64,000 nucleotides of DNA from Dyadobacter sp. CY347 (GTDB lineage: Bacteria; Bacteroidota; Bacteroidia; Cytophagales; Spirosomataceae), in the NCBI RefSeq assembly GCF_021502655.1, contig NZ_JAKFFT010000002.1:1488001-1552000 (forward strand), in the 5' to 3' direction. A program made the position numbers and the translations under genes. Position 1 is the first letter of the stretch. Every line of letters starts with the position of its first letter. Below, piece after piece: positions 51,152-60,474 of the stretch. The notes beneath the pieces are model-generated. The model was not told where the DNA came from. It made no database searches and was given only the letters and a program-made list of their open reading frames with translations.

Positions 51152-53956
51152 TTGAAAAAAATCCTACTTCTGTTCTACTTATGTCTTCATCTGGCGGTTG
51201 TGCATGCACAAACCGGAGGACGCTTCACGCTGAAAGGTGTAGTAGCCGATACATCCGGCGCGGTGTTGCCCGAAGCGACGATCATGCTGCTGTTACCCAA
51301 AGACTCCTCCCTGGTCAACTTTGGAAGAACGAACAAAGAAGGGGCATTTGAGCTAAAAAACCTGAAACGCACGCAATACATTTTCAAAGTTTCTTATGTA
51401 GGCTTCGTTCCATACCAGGAAACGGTTAACCCAAAAGATGGCGATGTGACCGATCTGGGCAAGATGAGAATGAAAGTGCTTCAAAAGGAGCTTTACGAAG
51501 TCGTTATTAAAACGGCACGGGCACCATTGAGCATCCGGGGCGATACGGTGGAATTTGACGCCCGGGCATTTAAAGTTCCGCCAGGCTCAACGGTGGAAGA
51601 CCTGCTCCGGAAGTTACCGGGTATGCAGGTTGACGCGGATGGAAACATTAAGGCGCAGGGTGAAGAGGTCAAACGTGTAACCGTGGACGGTAAGCGGTTC
51701 TTTGGTGACGACCCAAAGATGGCAACCAAAAACCTTCCGGCGGAGGCCATTAACAAAGTTCAGGTTTTTAACGGAAAAACAGAGCAGTCCAAAGTGACGG
51801 GCGTAGATGATGGAAAGCGTGAAAAAACGGTTAACCTGGAATTGAAAGACAGTCATAAAAAAGGCGGATTTGGTAAAGCAATAGCGGGCGTAGGGACCGA
51901 TAAGAGGCTGGAAGGAAAAGTGAGTTACAACCGCTTTAATGACAAGCAGCAGTTTGCCTTATTGGGCTTTGGAAATAACACGAATCAATCCGGGATTGCA
52001 CGGAACGATTATCAGGATTTTAAAGGAAGCCAGTCTTTCAACTGGGGTGATGACGGTGATTTTGGTTTTAACAGCGGTCGTTATTACGGTGGTGATGACA
52101 TTACCATTCAGCCCAACTGGGGTGGAGGAGGATCCGAAGGCTTCACCAAGAACTTTGCAGGTGGCGCCAATTATAATTATGATGATAAAAAAACAAAACT
52201 TAGCACCAGCTATTTTTACAACCAGACCAAGGCGATCATGGATGTGAGATCGCGGACAGAAAACTTTCTGACGAACGATTCTTACAGCTCTCTGGCCAAC
52301 TCCAAAACAATTGGTTTTACCGGAAACCACCGCCCGAGCTTTCGGTTTGAGAAGAACATTGACTCACTGAATACAATTATCCTGATCAGTAATTCGAGGA
52401 TCAACTCAGGTGATGACAGTTTTAACAGTTATCAGCAGTCTTTCCTCAACGAAGGTGTTGTTACTAACCAGTCATCCGTGAAAAATCTTAGCGAATACAA
52501 TTCTTTTGCGATGGCCAATCTGCTCATATACCGGCATAAGTTTAAGAAAAAGGGAAGGAATTTTGCTGCAAGCATTGGTTACAATATTAACAATGCGGAC
52601 GAGAATAAGAACCTAAGCTCTAACAACGTCTTTTTTCAGGATTCGACAAGGAACAGCATCATTAACCAGCTGAATGAAACCGAAAGCACCCGCGGGAATT
52701 TGAAAGGAAGCCTGTCCTACATTGAACCCTTTGCAAAAAAGTTCTTTTGGGAAACATTCTACAATTACAGCATGCGGAAGGACAAAGTGGACCGTGATGT
52801 GTTTGATGTATCAGACGCAGGCCAGCAGGTTAACCCGCTACTGACCCGTTTTTATTCCAATGATTTTACTTACAACCGCGTCGGTTCGAGCATTCGTTAT
52901 TCTAACAAAGGACTCAATATCGCAGCCGGGCTTGCGGGCGTCCAGTTCGAGTTAAGGGGAAAATTTGCTGCTGATAAAGCATCTGCTGATTTCATGCGGG
53001 TAAGCAAGAGCTATTTCACATTCGTACCAAACGTTTCGGTGAATTACGATCTTAAAAATAACCGTTATGTGTATGCAGAGTATGGCCTGAATGTCCGCGA
53101 GCCGTCGATCACCGATTTGCAGCCCATTATCGACAACAGCAACCCGCTGTTCATCACGGAGGGTAATCCTGACCTGATCCCGTCATCATCGCATAGCGTT
53201 TATGCAGGTTATAACATGTTCAACCCGGCTAACTTTATCAACATTTATATTGGTCTTTCTTACAATTATAATGTCAACCAGATCGTCTACAACCGGACCG
53301 TCAATGTTGAGAACCTGATTACAACCACCAAGCCGATCAATGTTACGGGCGGATATAGTTACGGAACTTATGGCGGCTTTGGCTTTCCGTTGAAAAAAAC
53401 AAAGGCCACTATGAACGTGAATGCAAGCGTGAACCTAAGCAACAATATTACTTACATTAATAATGTTGAAAATGAGACAAGCACGGATAGCTACAATTTC
53501 GGAACACGTCTGGACCTGACGCCGAGTGATGCATTCACTTTTTACGGAAACGCGAACTGGGGCATTAGTGAGGCGAAATATTCTATCAATACAAACCAAA
53601 ACCAGAAGATCTTCAACGCAACGTATGGGGCGGATGTAAATGCCAAAGGGCCTATGGACATTTATTTCAACGCAAAATTTAATTACAGAATTTACAAAAA
53701 CGACCAGTTCGGCTTTGATCAAAAGCTGCCGATCCTGAATTTGTCCGTTTATAAGATTGTGCTAAAAAGTAAAAAAGGAGAAATCCGCCTTACTGCTAAT
53801 GATGTGTTCAAGAAGAATTTGGGGATTACCCAGAACGTAAATCAAAACTACTACACGGAAAGACGTGTGGCGACATTGTCCAGGTATTTTATGCTTAGCT
53901 TCACGTATAACATGCGGGGTGTAACCGCTTCGGTGAAACGAAACAATCAATTCTAA
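51152..53956 (+). CDS. TonB-dependent-receptor-like outer-membrane beta-barrel protein with N-terminal carboxypeptidase-like domain
   Basis: A 934-residue outer-membrane protein of the OMP_b-brl_3 type. The start is a TTG at 51152, the only codon giving the signal peptide (KKILLLFYLCLHLAVVHAQ). Residues 25-110 are a carboxypeptidase-regulatory-like domain (FTLKGVVADTSGAVLPEATI), followed by a plug-like domain with VEDLLRKLPGMQVDADGNIK and VTVDGKRFFGDDPKMATKNL, and a long barrel. The GLPGLI protein 17 bp downstream is its usual partner in this phylum. Substrate unknown; the family is linked to surface remodelling, not sugar uptake. Confidence 0.88.
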   Translation: MKKILLLFYLCLHLAVVHAQTGGRFTLKGVVADTSGAVLPEATIMLLLPKDSSLVNFGRTNKEGAFELKNLKRTQYIFKVSYVGFVPYQETVNPKDGDVTDLGKMRMKVLQKELYEVVIKTARAPLSIRGDTVEFDARAFKVPPGSTVEDLLRKLPGMQVDADGNIKAQGEEVKRVTVDGKRFFGDDPKMATKNLPAEAINKVQVFNGKTEQSKVTGVDDGKREKTVNLELKDSHKKGGFGKAIAGVGTDKRLEGKVSYNRFNDKQQFALLGFGNNTNQSGIARNDYQDFKGSQSFNWGDDGDFGFNSGRYYGGDDITIQPNWGGGGSEGFTKNFAGGANYNYDDKKTKLSTSYFYNQTKAIMDVRSRTENFLTNDSYSSLANSKTIGFTGNHRPSFRFEKNIDSLNTIILISNSRINSGDDSFNSYQQSFLNEGVVTNQSSVKNLSEYNSFAMANLLIYRHKFKKKGRNFAASIGYNINNADENKNLSSNNVFFQDSTRNSIINQLNETESTRGNLKGSLSYIEPFAKKFFWETFYNYSMRKDKVDRDVFDVSDAGQQVNPLLTRFYSNDFTYNRVGSSIRYSNKGLNIAAGLAGVQFELRGKFAADKASADFMRVSKSYFTFVPNVSVNYDLKNNRYVYAEYGLNVREPSITDLQPIIDNSNPLFITEGNPDLIPSSSHSVYAGYNMFNPANFINIYIGLSYNYNVNQIVYNRTVNVENLITTTKPINVTGGYSYGTYGGFGFPLKKTKATMNVNASVNLSNNITYINNVENETSTDSYNFGTRLDLTPSDAFTFYGNANWGISEAKYSINTNQNQKIFNATYGADVNAKGPMDIYFNAKFNYRIYKNDQFGFDQKLPILNLSVYKIVLKSKKGEIRLTANDVFKKNLGITQNVNQNYYTERRVATLSRYFMLSFTYNMRGVTASVKRNNQF

Positions 53957-53973
53957 CATTTGGAAAAGAACCT

Positions 53974-54720
53974 ATGAAATCAATTGGCTTACTAATATTG
54001 ATGTTTCTGAGTTTTGGAGCTGCTGCGCAGAACATGGCGGGCGAAATCACCTATGAGCGGGTAAAAACCTGGTCTCGGATCAATAACCGCATGACTTTTT
54101 TGAGCAAAGAGGAAAAAGAACGGGCTGCGACAACCTGGGCTAATAATGACGAGCAAAAGCAGGAAATGGTGTTGCTCTTTAATGAAAAGCAGAGCTATTT
54201 CAGCTATCCTGCCAAGGAAGACCTATCCGAAGGCGGTTACTCTTGGCAAAAAGATGAGTTTAAGATCTACCGCGATTTTGAAAAGGAAAAACGGACGGAC
54301 ATCATTGCCATGCTGGGCAAAACCTATATTGTAGAGGATTCCTTGAAATTGCCCAAGTGGAAGGTCATGAACAAGATCAAAGAAATTGCAGGATATATGT
54401 GCATGATGGCCGTGACAGAGGATACGGTCAAGGGGCAAAAAATTACGGCCTGGTTTGCAGATAATATTGCGGTTTCGGCCGGTCCGGAGCTTTATGCCGG
54501 ACTACCGGGGCTGATCCTGGAACTGGATATCAATGATGGGGATGTTGTCACAACGGCCAAAGTGGTGAAGCTGCGACCTGTAACGGATGAGGAGATAGCA
54601 CTCCCTAAAAAGATGAAAGGCAAAAAGCTCAATGACCAAAAATTCCAGGAGCTGATCGCCACGCACATCAGCGACAGCATGAAAGCACACCGGAATCCTT
54701 ATTGGTCCATGCCGTACTAG
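53974..54720 (+). CDS. GLPGLI family protein
   Basis: A 248-residue secreted protein with a signal peptide ending in AAAQ and the family name motif GLPGLILELDINDG near residue 175. Other family features are MAGEITYERVK, MCMMAVTEDTVKGQKITAWF and ADNIAVSAGPELY. Its gene begins 17 bp after the barrel gene, and a terminator follows, so the two form an operon. The family is widespread in Bacteroidota but of unknown function; joint presence with large TonB-linked barrels suggests a shared outer-membrane task. Confidence 0.9.
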   Translation: MKSIGLLILMFLSFGAAAQNMAGEITYERVKTWSRINNRMTFLSKEEKERAATTWANNDEQKQEMVLLFNEKQSYFSYPAKEDLSEGGYSWQKDEFKIYRDFEKEKRTDIIAMLGKTYIVEDSLKLPKWKVMNKIKEIAGYMCMMAVTEDTVKGQKITAWFADNIAVSAGPELYAGLPGLILELDINDGDVVTTAKVVKLRPVTDEEIALPKKMKGKKLNDQKFQELIATHISDSMKAHRNPYWSMPY

Positions 54721-54750
54721 TTTCCCATTAGAATTATACAAAAAGAGGAA

Positions 54751-54787
54751 AAAGGGAAGATTGTCTGGAACAATCTTCCCTTTTTTT
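54751..54787 (+). terminator. Intrinsic terminator after the GLPGLI gene
   Basis: AAAGGGAAGATTGT (54751-54764) pairs with ACAATCTTCCCTTT (54770-54783) around a five-base loop, followed by T to 54787. The next promoter's -7 box begins two bases later. Confidence 0.93.
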
Positions 54788-54788
54788 G

Positions 54789-54796
54789 TACCTTTG
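54789..54796 (+). promoter_or_regulatory. -7 box of the OmpA-family lipoprotein gene
   Basis: TACCTTTG is a perfect TAnnTTTG element. It lies immediately after the upstream terminator and gives a leader of about 105 nt before the ATG at 54908. No -33 match is visible, as that region is the terminator stem. Confidence 0.5.
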
Positions 54797-54907
54797 CGAC
54801 TTGAAACGGGCATGACTGACAAGAGTTTGGCTCGATATTTTTAGAATTAACCTAACGTACCGATTTTTTATACTTAACACTGTTGATTTAATTAACCACC
54901 CTTTATT

Positions 54908-55795
54908 ATGAAACAAACGCTTTTGGCCGTTGCCATGCTTTTTATTCTGGGCTCATGTGCGAGCAAGAAAAAAATGCTGTCTGCACAGAAACAAGCCAAT
55001 GAGATCCAGATCCAACTAGACAAGGCGCGTGCTGATCTTAACGATTGCGACAGCAGAACTGCTGGACTAAATAATGATTTGAAGGCAAAAAATGATGAGC
55101 TTACCAGCAAAAATGCAAAATTGAAAGAGCTGGAAGAACAAGTTGAATTCCTTAAAAAGAACAATAACAATCTGCTCGACCGCATGTCTGACCTGTCGGT
55201 GATCAGCAAAGAAGGTTCTGAAAGCATTAAGAAATCACTTGCTATGATGGATGCACAAGGCATGCAGATCCGCGATCTGAATTCCAGCATTCAGAAAAAA
55301 GACTCACTTAACATGGCGCTTGTGCTGAACCTGAAACGTTCGTTGGCTGATGTTAGCGATGAAGATGTTCAGATCGAAGTGAAAAAAGGCGTTGTTTACG
55401 TTTCACTTTCAGACAAAATGTTGTTCAAATCGGGAAGTTCTGTGATCAATACACAAGCTGAGTCGGTGTTGAGCAAAGTTGCCAAGATCCTGAATGACTA
55501 CAAAGAAATCGAAATTCTGATCGAAGGCCACACGGATAATGTGCCTATCGCAACAGATAAAGTGTCTGACAACTGGGATCTTAGCGTATTGCGTGCTACA
55601 TCCGTTGCACGTACGCTTCAAAAGAAATACGGTGTTGAGCCTGTTCGTATGATTGCCGGTGGTCGTGGAGAATATTTACCCAAAGTGGCAAATGATTCGG
55701 CACCAAACCGCAGCCTGAACCGTCGTACTGAAATCATCATTACGCCGAAATTGGATCAATTCTTTAACCTGTACACGCCTAACGCTGGCAAGTAA
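54908..55795 (+). CDS. OmpA-family lipoprotein with coiled-coil spacer
   Basis: A 295-residue lipoprotein (lipobox ILGSC, Cys near residue 17). A coiled coil of about 100 residues follows (IQLDKARADLNDCDSRTAGL; ELEEQVEFLKKNNNNLLDRM). The C-terminal OmpA domain (about 160-285) contains MLFKSGSSVINTQAESVLSK, EILIEGHTDNVPI, DNWDLSVLRATSVARTLQ and APNRSLNRRTEIII. It binds peptidoglycan from the outer membrane, like Pal. It is monocistronic, with its own terminator. Confidence 0.92.
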   Translation: MKQTLLAVAMLFILGSCASKKKMLSAQKQANEIQIQLDKARADLNDCDSRTAGLNNDLKAKNDELTSKNAKLKELEEQVEFLKKNNNNLLDRMSDLSVISKEGSESIKKSLAMMDAQGMQIRDLNSSIQKKDSLNMALVLNLKRSLADVSDEDVQIEVKKGVVYVSLSDKMLFKSGSSVINTQAESVLSKVAKILNDYKEIEILIEGHTDNVPIATDKVSDNWDLSVLRATSVARTLQKKYGVEPVRMIAGGRGEYLPKVANDSAPNRSLNRRTEIIITPKLDQFFNLYTPNAGK

Positions 55796-55816
55796 CAGTA
55801 GGATTGCATTATTTTT

Positions 55817-55849
55817 AGAGCCCGTCCGGTACGACGGGCTCTTTTTTTT
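55817..55849 (+). terminator. Intrinsic terminator after the OmpA-like gene
   Basis: AGAGCCCGTC (55817-55826) pairs with GACGGGCTCT (55833-55842) around CGGTAC, followed by a run of T to 55849. Confidence 0.93.
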
Positions 55850-55903
55850 GCCATTTTCTGATTACTTTGACCCATCAAATGATCTTTAAAACAAATCCTT
55901 CAA

Positions 55904-56857
55904 ATGGCGGATACTGTACCATCCAGGGAAACAATTGAGGCAGCGCATAAGCTCATCGCGCCATACATTCACCATACGCCCGTCCTGACATCGAGCTTCC
56001 TGAATGATCTGTGTGAGGCAGAGATTTTTTTTAAATGCGAAAACCTCCAAAAAATCGGCGCTTTCAAAGCCCGGGGAGGACTTAATGCCATTCTTTCGCT
56101 TTCGGAAGAGCAGCTTGAAAATGGCGTTACTACGCATTCAAGCGGCAATCATGCCCAGGCCATTGCGTTCGCGGCAGCCAAAGTAGGAGCGAAGGCCTAC
56201 ATTGTTATGCCGGACAATTCGCCTCTCGTGAAGATCAAGGCTGTGGAAGGCTATGGAGGAGAAATTACATTTTGTAAAAACACACCCGAAGAACGGGAGC
56301 AGACGGTTCAGGAGATTACGAAGAAGACAGGTGCGACATTCATCCATCCATTCAACAACTACGAAGTGATGGCCGGGCAGGCAACCGCGGCAAAGGAATT
56401 GATTGAGGATAATGATGGAAAGCTGGACCTGATGTTTGCGCCGGTTGGTGGCGGTGGTTTGCTGAGCGGAACAGCATTGGCAGCACATTATTTTTCACCT
56501 GAGACAAAAGTTTACGCAGGCGAGCCCGAAGGTGCAGCAGACGCAGTCCTCTCATTCCGAAGTGATAAGATAGAAAGAGCGCCTTATGTCAAGACCATTG
56601 CCGACGGGCTGCTGACTTATCTGGGCGACAAAACCTTTCCGATCATTAAGCAACATGTTACCGACATCTTTACGGTGTCCGACGAAGAGATCATCCAGTC
56701 GATGCGCTTTTTGTGGGAGCGGATGAAGCTTGTTGTGGAGCCGTCGGGTGCGGTTTCGCTGGCTGCTTTCATAAAGCATAAGGAGCATTTCAAAGGAAAA
56801 AAAGTAGGGATTATTCTGACAGGCGGAAACGTGGATCTTGGAAAATTGCCATTTTAG
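55904..56857 (+). CDS. Threonine/serine dehydratase (PLP fold-type II)
   Basis: A 317-residue catabolic-type dehydratase or serine-racemase-like enzyme. The PLP lysine is Lys55 in NLQKIGAFKARGGLNA. THSSGNHAQAIAFAAAKVGA binds substrate, PVGGGGLLSGTAL is the phosphate loop, and GEPEGAADAV and RMKLVVEPSGAVSLAAF complete the family. There is no C-terminal ACT-type regulatory domain, so it is not the allosteric IlvA. Product 2-oxobutanoate or pyruvate is expected. It is cytosolic and a single gene. Confidence 0.9.
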   Translation: MADTVPSRETIEAAHKLIAPYIHHTPVLTSSFLNDLCEAEIFFKCENLQKIGAFKARGGLNAILSLSEEQLENGVTTHSSGNHAQAIAFAAAKVGAKAYIVMPDNSPLVKIKAVEGYGGEITFCKNTPEEREQTVQEITKKTGATFIHPFNNYEVMAGQATAAKELIEDNDGKLDLMFAPVGGGGLLSGTALAAHYFSPETKVYAGEPEGAADAVLSFRSDKIERAPYVKTIADGLLTYLGDKTFPIIKQHVTDIFTVSDEEIIQSMRFLWERMKLVVEPSGAVSLAAFIKHKEHFKGKKVGIILTGGNVDLGKLPF

Positions 56858-56999
56858 CCATGCTCAGGCTCGACTTTTGTATCAGGATACAATTTAGTTG
56901 CGGTTAAATATGCGGTTAACACTTCATTGCCGTTATTAGTAGAAAATTGCCGCACTCCGGCTTATTAATTTAGATGTTATTTACTCTTAAAGTCAAAGT

Positions 57000-57476
57000 A
57001 TGAAAAAGCTGATTTTTTGCTGCCTGGTTGTTTTAATGGGTTCCTGCAAAGATAAAGAAGACGATGTGGAACCGGAGATTGATTACGCACCGGAATACGT
57101 AGGAAGTTTCGGGACAGTGGTTGTCGACGGTCCTACGAGCACTAAAAATGATTGGGTTATTACAGCAACCGGCAAAAATAAACTCTCAATCTATTACACG
57201 AGAGATATTCATATAGGAATTGCAGGAACAGAGGTTGACATTCTTCAGGAATATAATTTGATTGATGTGAAAACGACCAAGGATTCTTTTACGATCAATG
57301 AAACTGTTGATGTGAAACAAAGCAACAACAAGCCCTTAAAACATACCGTAACAGGGATAGCAACGAAGGTTGTCAACAGCAGTGGGGTGCCTCAGTTGAA
57401 TACCAATATAAAATTGGCGGATCCGACCAGCGGGAATTCTTCTTACGAAGGTTACCTCGAATTCAAGAAGAAATAA
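57000..57476 (+). CDS. Lipoprotein of unknown function
   Basis: A 158-residue lipoprotein (lipobox VLMGSC, Cys near residue 16) with an acidic linker (KDKEDDVEPEIDYAPEYVG) and a beta-rich domain (TKNDWVITATGKNKLSIYYT). I do not recognise a family. A bidirectional terminator separates it from the convergent nuclease gene. Confidence 0.7.
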   Translation: MKKLIFCCLVVLMGSCKDKEDDVEPEIDYAPEYVGSFGTVVVDGPTSTKNDWVITATGKNKLSIYYTRDIHIGIAGTEVDILQEYNLIDVKTTKDSFTINETVDVKQSNNKPLKHTVTGIATKVVNSSGVPQLNTNIKLADPTSGNSSYEGYLEFKKK

Positions 57477-57493
57477 GCTTAAAGCGAAATGAT

Positions 57494-57528
57494 AAAAAAG
57501 CGATTGGTTCTCCAATCGCTTTTTTTTG
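57494..57528. terminator. Bidirectional terminator
   Basis: A stem AAAAAAGCGATTGG (57494-57507) and CCAATCGCTTTTTT (57512-57525) closed by TTCT has T-runs on both strands, so it ends the lipoprotein gene from the left and the AddB-like gene from the right. Confidence 0.93.
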
Positions 57529-57547
57529 TTATAAAGAGATCTTTTGT

Positions 57548-60454
57548 TTACCGGCCGCATATCCCAACGAAATCGCAATACTGGCAAATGGACAGATCCG
57601 GCGTTTTTCTGAAAGGCACGTCAGGATCCAGCAGCACATCTAAAATGTCCGTCAAAATCACCTCCGACTTCTCAATAAATTGAGCAGGGGCCAGTTCTTC
57701 GGTCAGGTCCAATGGATTTGAGATCAGGTTCTTTGGATCGCGGAAGGAGTAAAAGCCGGACTTAACTGCATAATCGCCGAAAGCGTAATTTTTTCCGGCA
57801 ATTTTCAAGCCCTGCTCATCGAGCATTTTGCGGTACATTAAATATTCATACATCCAGAGCTGCCTTACGTAACCCATTTTCCGGTCCGGATCATTGCGGA
57901 TCACTTCTTCGCGTCTGACAGGATCGGCTAGCTTTTGTTTTCCGGTCAGTTCTACGCTTCCGGTTTTGTAATCCATTACATACAATGTTCCGTCATCGCT
58001 TTGTTCAATGCGGTCGATCTTCCCACCTATGCGTACGGGCGTATAAGCGCCTTGTAGTATGAGCTGGATCTTAGTGCTTAATGGTTGTTCGGCCGCAAGA
58101 ATTTCCCTTCGCGGCCGCTGTGACATCTGATGTTTCAGAAAAACGAGGATCTGGTTTTCGCCAACTTGATAATAGATCCTGTTCAGGCCCATATCAGTGA
58201 CGTAGCCCTTAAATTTATCATCAAATTCTTCGCGCAAAACGGCCTTGATCTGTTCTTCGGAAGGATCGGTTTTTTGAAGAAAAAATTCATTGTCCAGCCT
58301 TTCCAATGCCGCGTGCAGCCAGGTCCCGATCTTATCCATCCCTAGCTCTTCTTCCACCTCTTCTTTCTCCTTAACGCCCACAATGTGTTTTAAATAAAAC
58401 TGCATGGAACAGCGGATAAACTCATTCAGATGCGTCGGAAAAATGCCCTTACCAGCCAGGTAATTCCTGATAACGGCCAGCATTGCCTCATCTTTATGCA
58501 CAACTTCGTCCAGCTCGTCCTGCTTGCGGCTTTCCAGCACGACGGCTTTATTCTCGATCCGGATCAGCGGATTGTATTGTGCCAGCTCATATTCGACCTG
58601 TCTGATAAACCGGCTTTTTTCACCGCCGCCAGGCGCATCATTGGTGCTTGTATATAGCATATGCACCTCTTTTGCGCGCTGCAAAAGCCTGTAAAAATGG
58701 TAAGACATGACGGCTTCCTGATGCTGGTGCGTAGGAAGTCCCACGGCCTGGGCAGCGTCATAGGGGATGAGCGAGTTTTGCCTTTTTGCCTGCGGGATCA
58801 TTCCTTCGTTCACAGAAAGAATGATAATACGCTCAAAATCAAGCGCACGGGTTTCGAGCATGCCCATGATTTGAAGATTGCTCACCGGCTCACCGCTGAA
58901 AGGAATTTTGGTCTGACGGATCAGCTCAAACATGAATGAACGCAATGTCCGTAATGTGATCAGCTCGGATTTCTCCTCAATCGTTTGTTCAAATTGTTTT
59001 AGTAGCGTATAAAAAAGATAGAGATACTCCGTTTCCAGCGCATTTTTGTAATCCTTATAAACCTCCCGAAGCAGCTCAATAAGCTGGTAAAAAGTCTGGA
59101 TAACCTGCCGCGAATTGTTCTTTTGCCAATGTGTGAAAAGGATCCTGAACAGTGGGTGATCATCGCTCAGTGCCATCAGATCCTGCGGGCTCAAAAACAC
59201 CTGATTTCCACTGGTAATGGCCCAAAGTGTTTTCTGAATGATCGTTTGTCCGTCGGTGAGCGGTTTCAGTGCAACATATTCATAATGTCGGATAAAGGGG
59301 TGGTTCAGGACCTTATTGATGGATTTATGTCCGAATTTCGGGATGCGGATCAGCTGTCCTTTTTTGTTTTTAAATTCAACAACATTCTGTTGAAGCTCAA
59401 AAATACTGTCTATTAATGTGTAAAGCAGCGAGTTACGCATGGAAAGGCCCATGGTCACATTCAGGTCGCTTACGCTTTCGTCCAGGGAATACAACATAGG
59501 CGAAAGCAAGTTTTCATCTGCAAGGACAATGGCCGTAGGAATGGCTTCCCCCTGCGCATCCAGCTCCCGCATTTGTTTATAAAGCTGCCCGGCTACTTTC
59601 GTCTGCAATGTTGCATTAGGCACGCCATAAATGGTAATGTGCTTCTCCGATGACATTAAATGGTCCGTAGTCCAGCTCCAAGCGCCAAATGCATTGCTTT
59701 TTTGATATTCCCTCAAACTTTTCCCCGCTTCAACACCTGCATTTTCGGACATATAGTAACGGTCCGTATCCCAAAGCACTTCCGCCTTCTTTGCTTTAAT
59801 CAACGCGCTGACGATCACTTTTTCAGATTCCGTAAATGCGTTGAAACCAGCAAAATAAAGTTTTTCAAAATCACTTTTTTCAACGAGTATCCCGCTTACA
59901 TCTTCCGCCACTTCGCGGTATGCCATGCCCCGGTATGCCTTGCCTTTCGCCAGCAGGCGGTTGCGGAAGGAAACGTAAACCCTGTTTATATTTTCAAAAA
60001 GGGAGAAATATTGCTTCGTCCCGCCTTCTGTTTGCAGCGTCCGGCCAGCCGGCAGGCTTTCCTGCCAGCGCGTGATCGCGTGCGCTTCTGTCAGATATTC
60101 AAACAGATAGGAAGTTTTTACAAGATATTGATCAATGCGGTCGAGGTCATTAAGCAGCACCGATGCCCAGCCCATAAACCGGTCAAACTGCACATCCGGG
60201 TCGATCTCCTGGAAGGTTTCATAAAGATCAAACAGCAAATGCACCGGATCTTCGATCTCCAATGTGGACATGCTTTCGACAAAATCATCCACTGCAACCA
60301 CATTCGGGCTCATAATCGGCTCCGTGGTTTCCTTTGCCAACTCCTGCATCAGGAAAAACGCCGCCCGGCGGGTGGGCACAATGATATTTACCCTCTCCAA
60401 TGTTGCATGGTTGCCTAGAATGTGTTTTGCAACAAGATTAAGAAAGGATTGCAT
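57548..60454 (-). CDS. AddB-like PD-(D/E)XK nuclease of a RecBCD/AddAB-type complex
   Basis: A 968-residue protein resembling AddB: an N-terminal region built like a UvrD-type helicase but without a Walker A (IIVPTRRAAFFLMQELA takes its place) and a C-terminal RecB-family nuclease. Nuclease motifs are GTWLHAALERLDNEFF, GGKIDRIEQSDDGTL and VMDYKTGSVE. Cysteines at LNEFIRCSMQFYL and in SICQYCDFVGIC (C-x2-C-x5-C) are positioned to hold an iron-sulfur cluster, as in AddB. Its helicase partner AddA is not in the window. It is expected to act in double-strand-break repair. Confidence 0.85.
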   Translation of the reverse strand: MQSFLNLVAKHILGNHATLERVNIIVPTRRAAFFLMQELAKETTEPIMSPNVVAVDDFVESMSTLEIEDPVHLLFDLYETFQEIDPDVQFDRFMGWASVLLNDLDRIDQYLVKTSYLFEYLTEAHAITRWQESLPAGRTLQTEGGTKQYFSLFENINRVYVSFRNRLLAKGKAYRGMAYREVAEDVSGILVEKSDFEKLYFAGFNAFTESEKVIVSALIKAKKAEVLWDTDRYYMSENAGVEAGKSLREYQKSNAFGAWSWTTDHLMSSEKHITIYGVPNATLQTKVAGQLYKQMRELDAQGEAIPTAIVLADENLLSPMLYSLDESVSDLNVTMGLSMRNSLLYTLIDSIFELQQNVVEFKNKKGQLIRIPKFGHKSINKVLNHPFIRHYEYVALKPLTDGQTIIQKTLWAITSGNQVFLSPQDLMALSDDHPLFRILFTHWQKNNSRQVIQTFYQLIELLREVYKDYKNALETEYLYLFYTLLKQFEQTIEEKSELITLRTLRSFMFELIRQTKIPFSGEPVSNLQIMGMLETRALDFERIIILSVNEGMIPQAKRQNSLIPYDAAQAVGLPTHQHQEAVMSYHFYRLLQRAKEVHMLYTSTNDAPGGGEKSRFIRQVEYELAQYNPLIRIENKAVVLESRKQDELDEVVHKDEAMLAVIRNYLAGKGIFPTHLNEFIRCSMQFYLKHIVGVKEKEEVEEELGMDKIGTWLHAALERLDNEFFLQKTDPSEEQIKAVLREEFDDKFKGYVTDMGLNRIYYQVGENQILVFLKHQMSQRPRREILAAEQPLSTKIQLILQGAYTPVRIGGKIDRIEQSDDGTLYVMDYKTGSVELTGKQKLADPVRREEVIRNDPDRKMGYVRQLWMYEYLMYRKMLDEQGLKIAGKNYAFGDYAVKSGFYSFRDPKNLISNPLDLTEELAPAQFIEKSEVILTDILDVLLDPDVPFRKTPDLSICQYCDFVGICGR

Positions 60455-60474
60455 GCGAATGGGTTTGTGAAAAG

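Noticed and set aside
59660..60418. Plus-strand 252-codon frame opposite the AddB-like gene
   Set aside because: It is antisense to a well-supported gene, with a His/Phe/Arg-rich composition and no domain.
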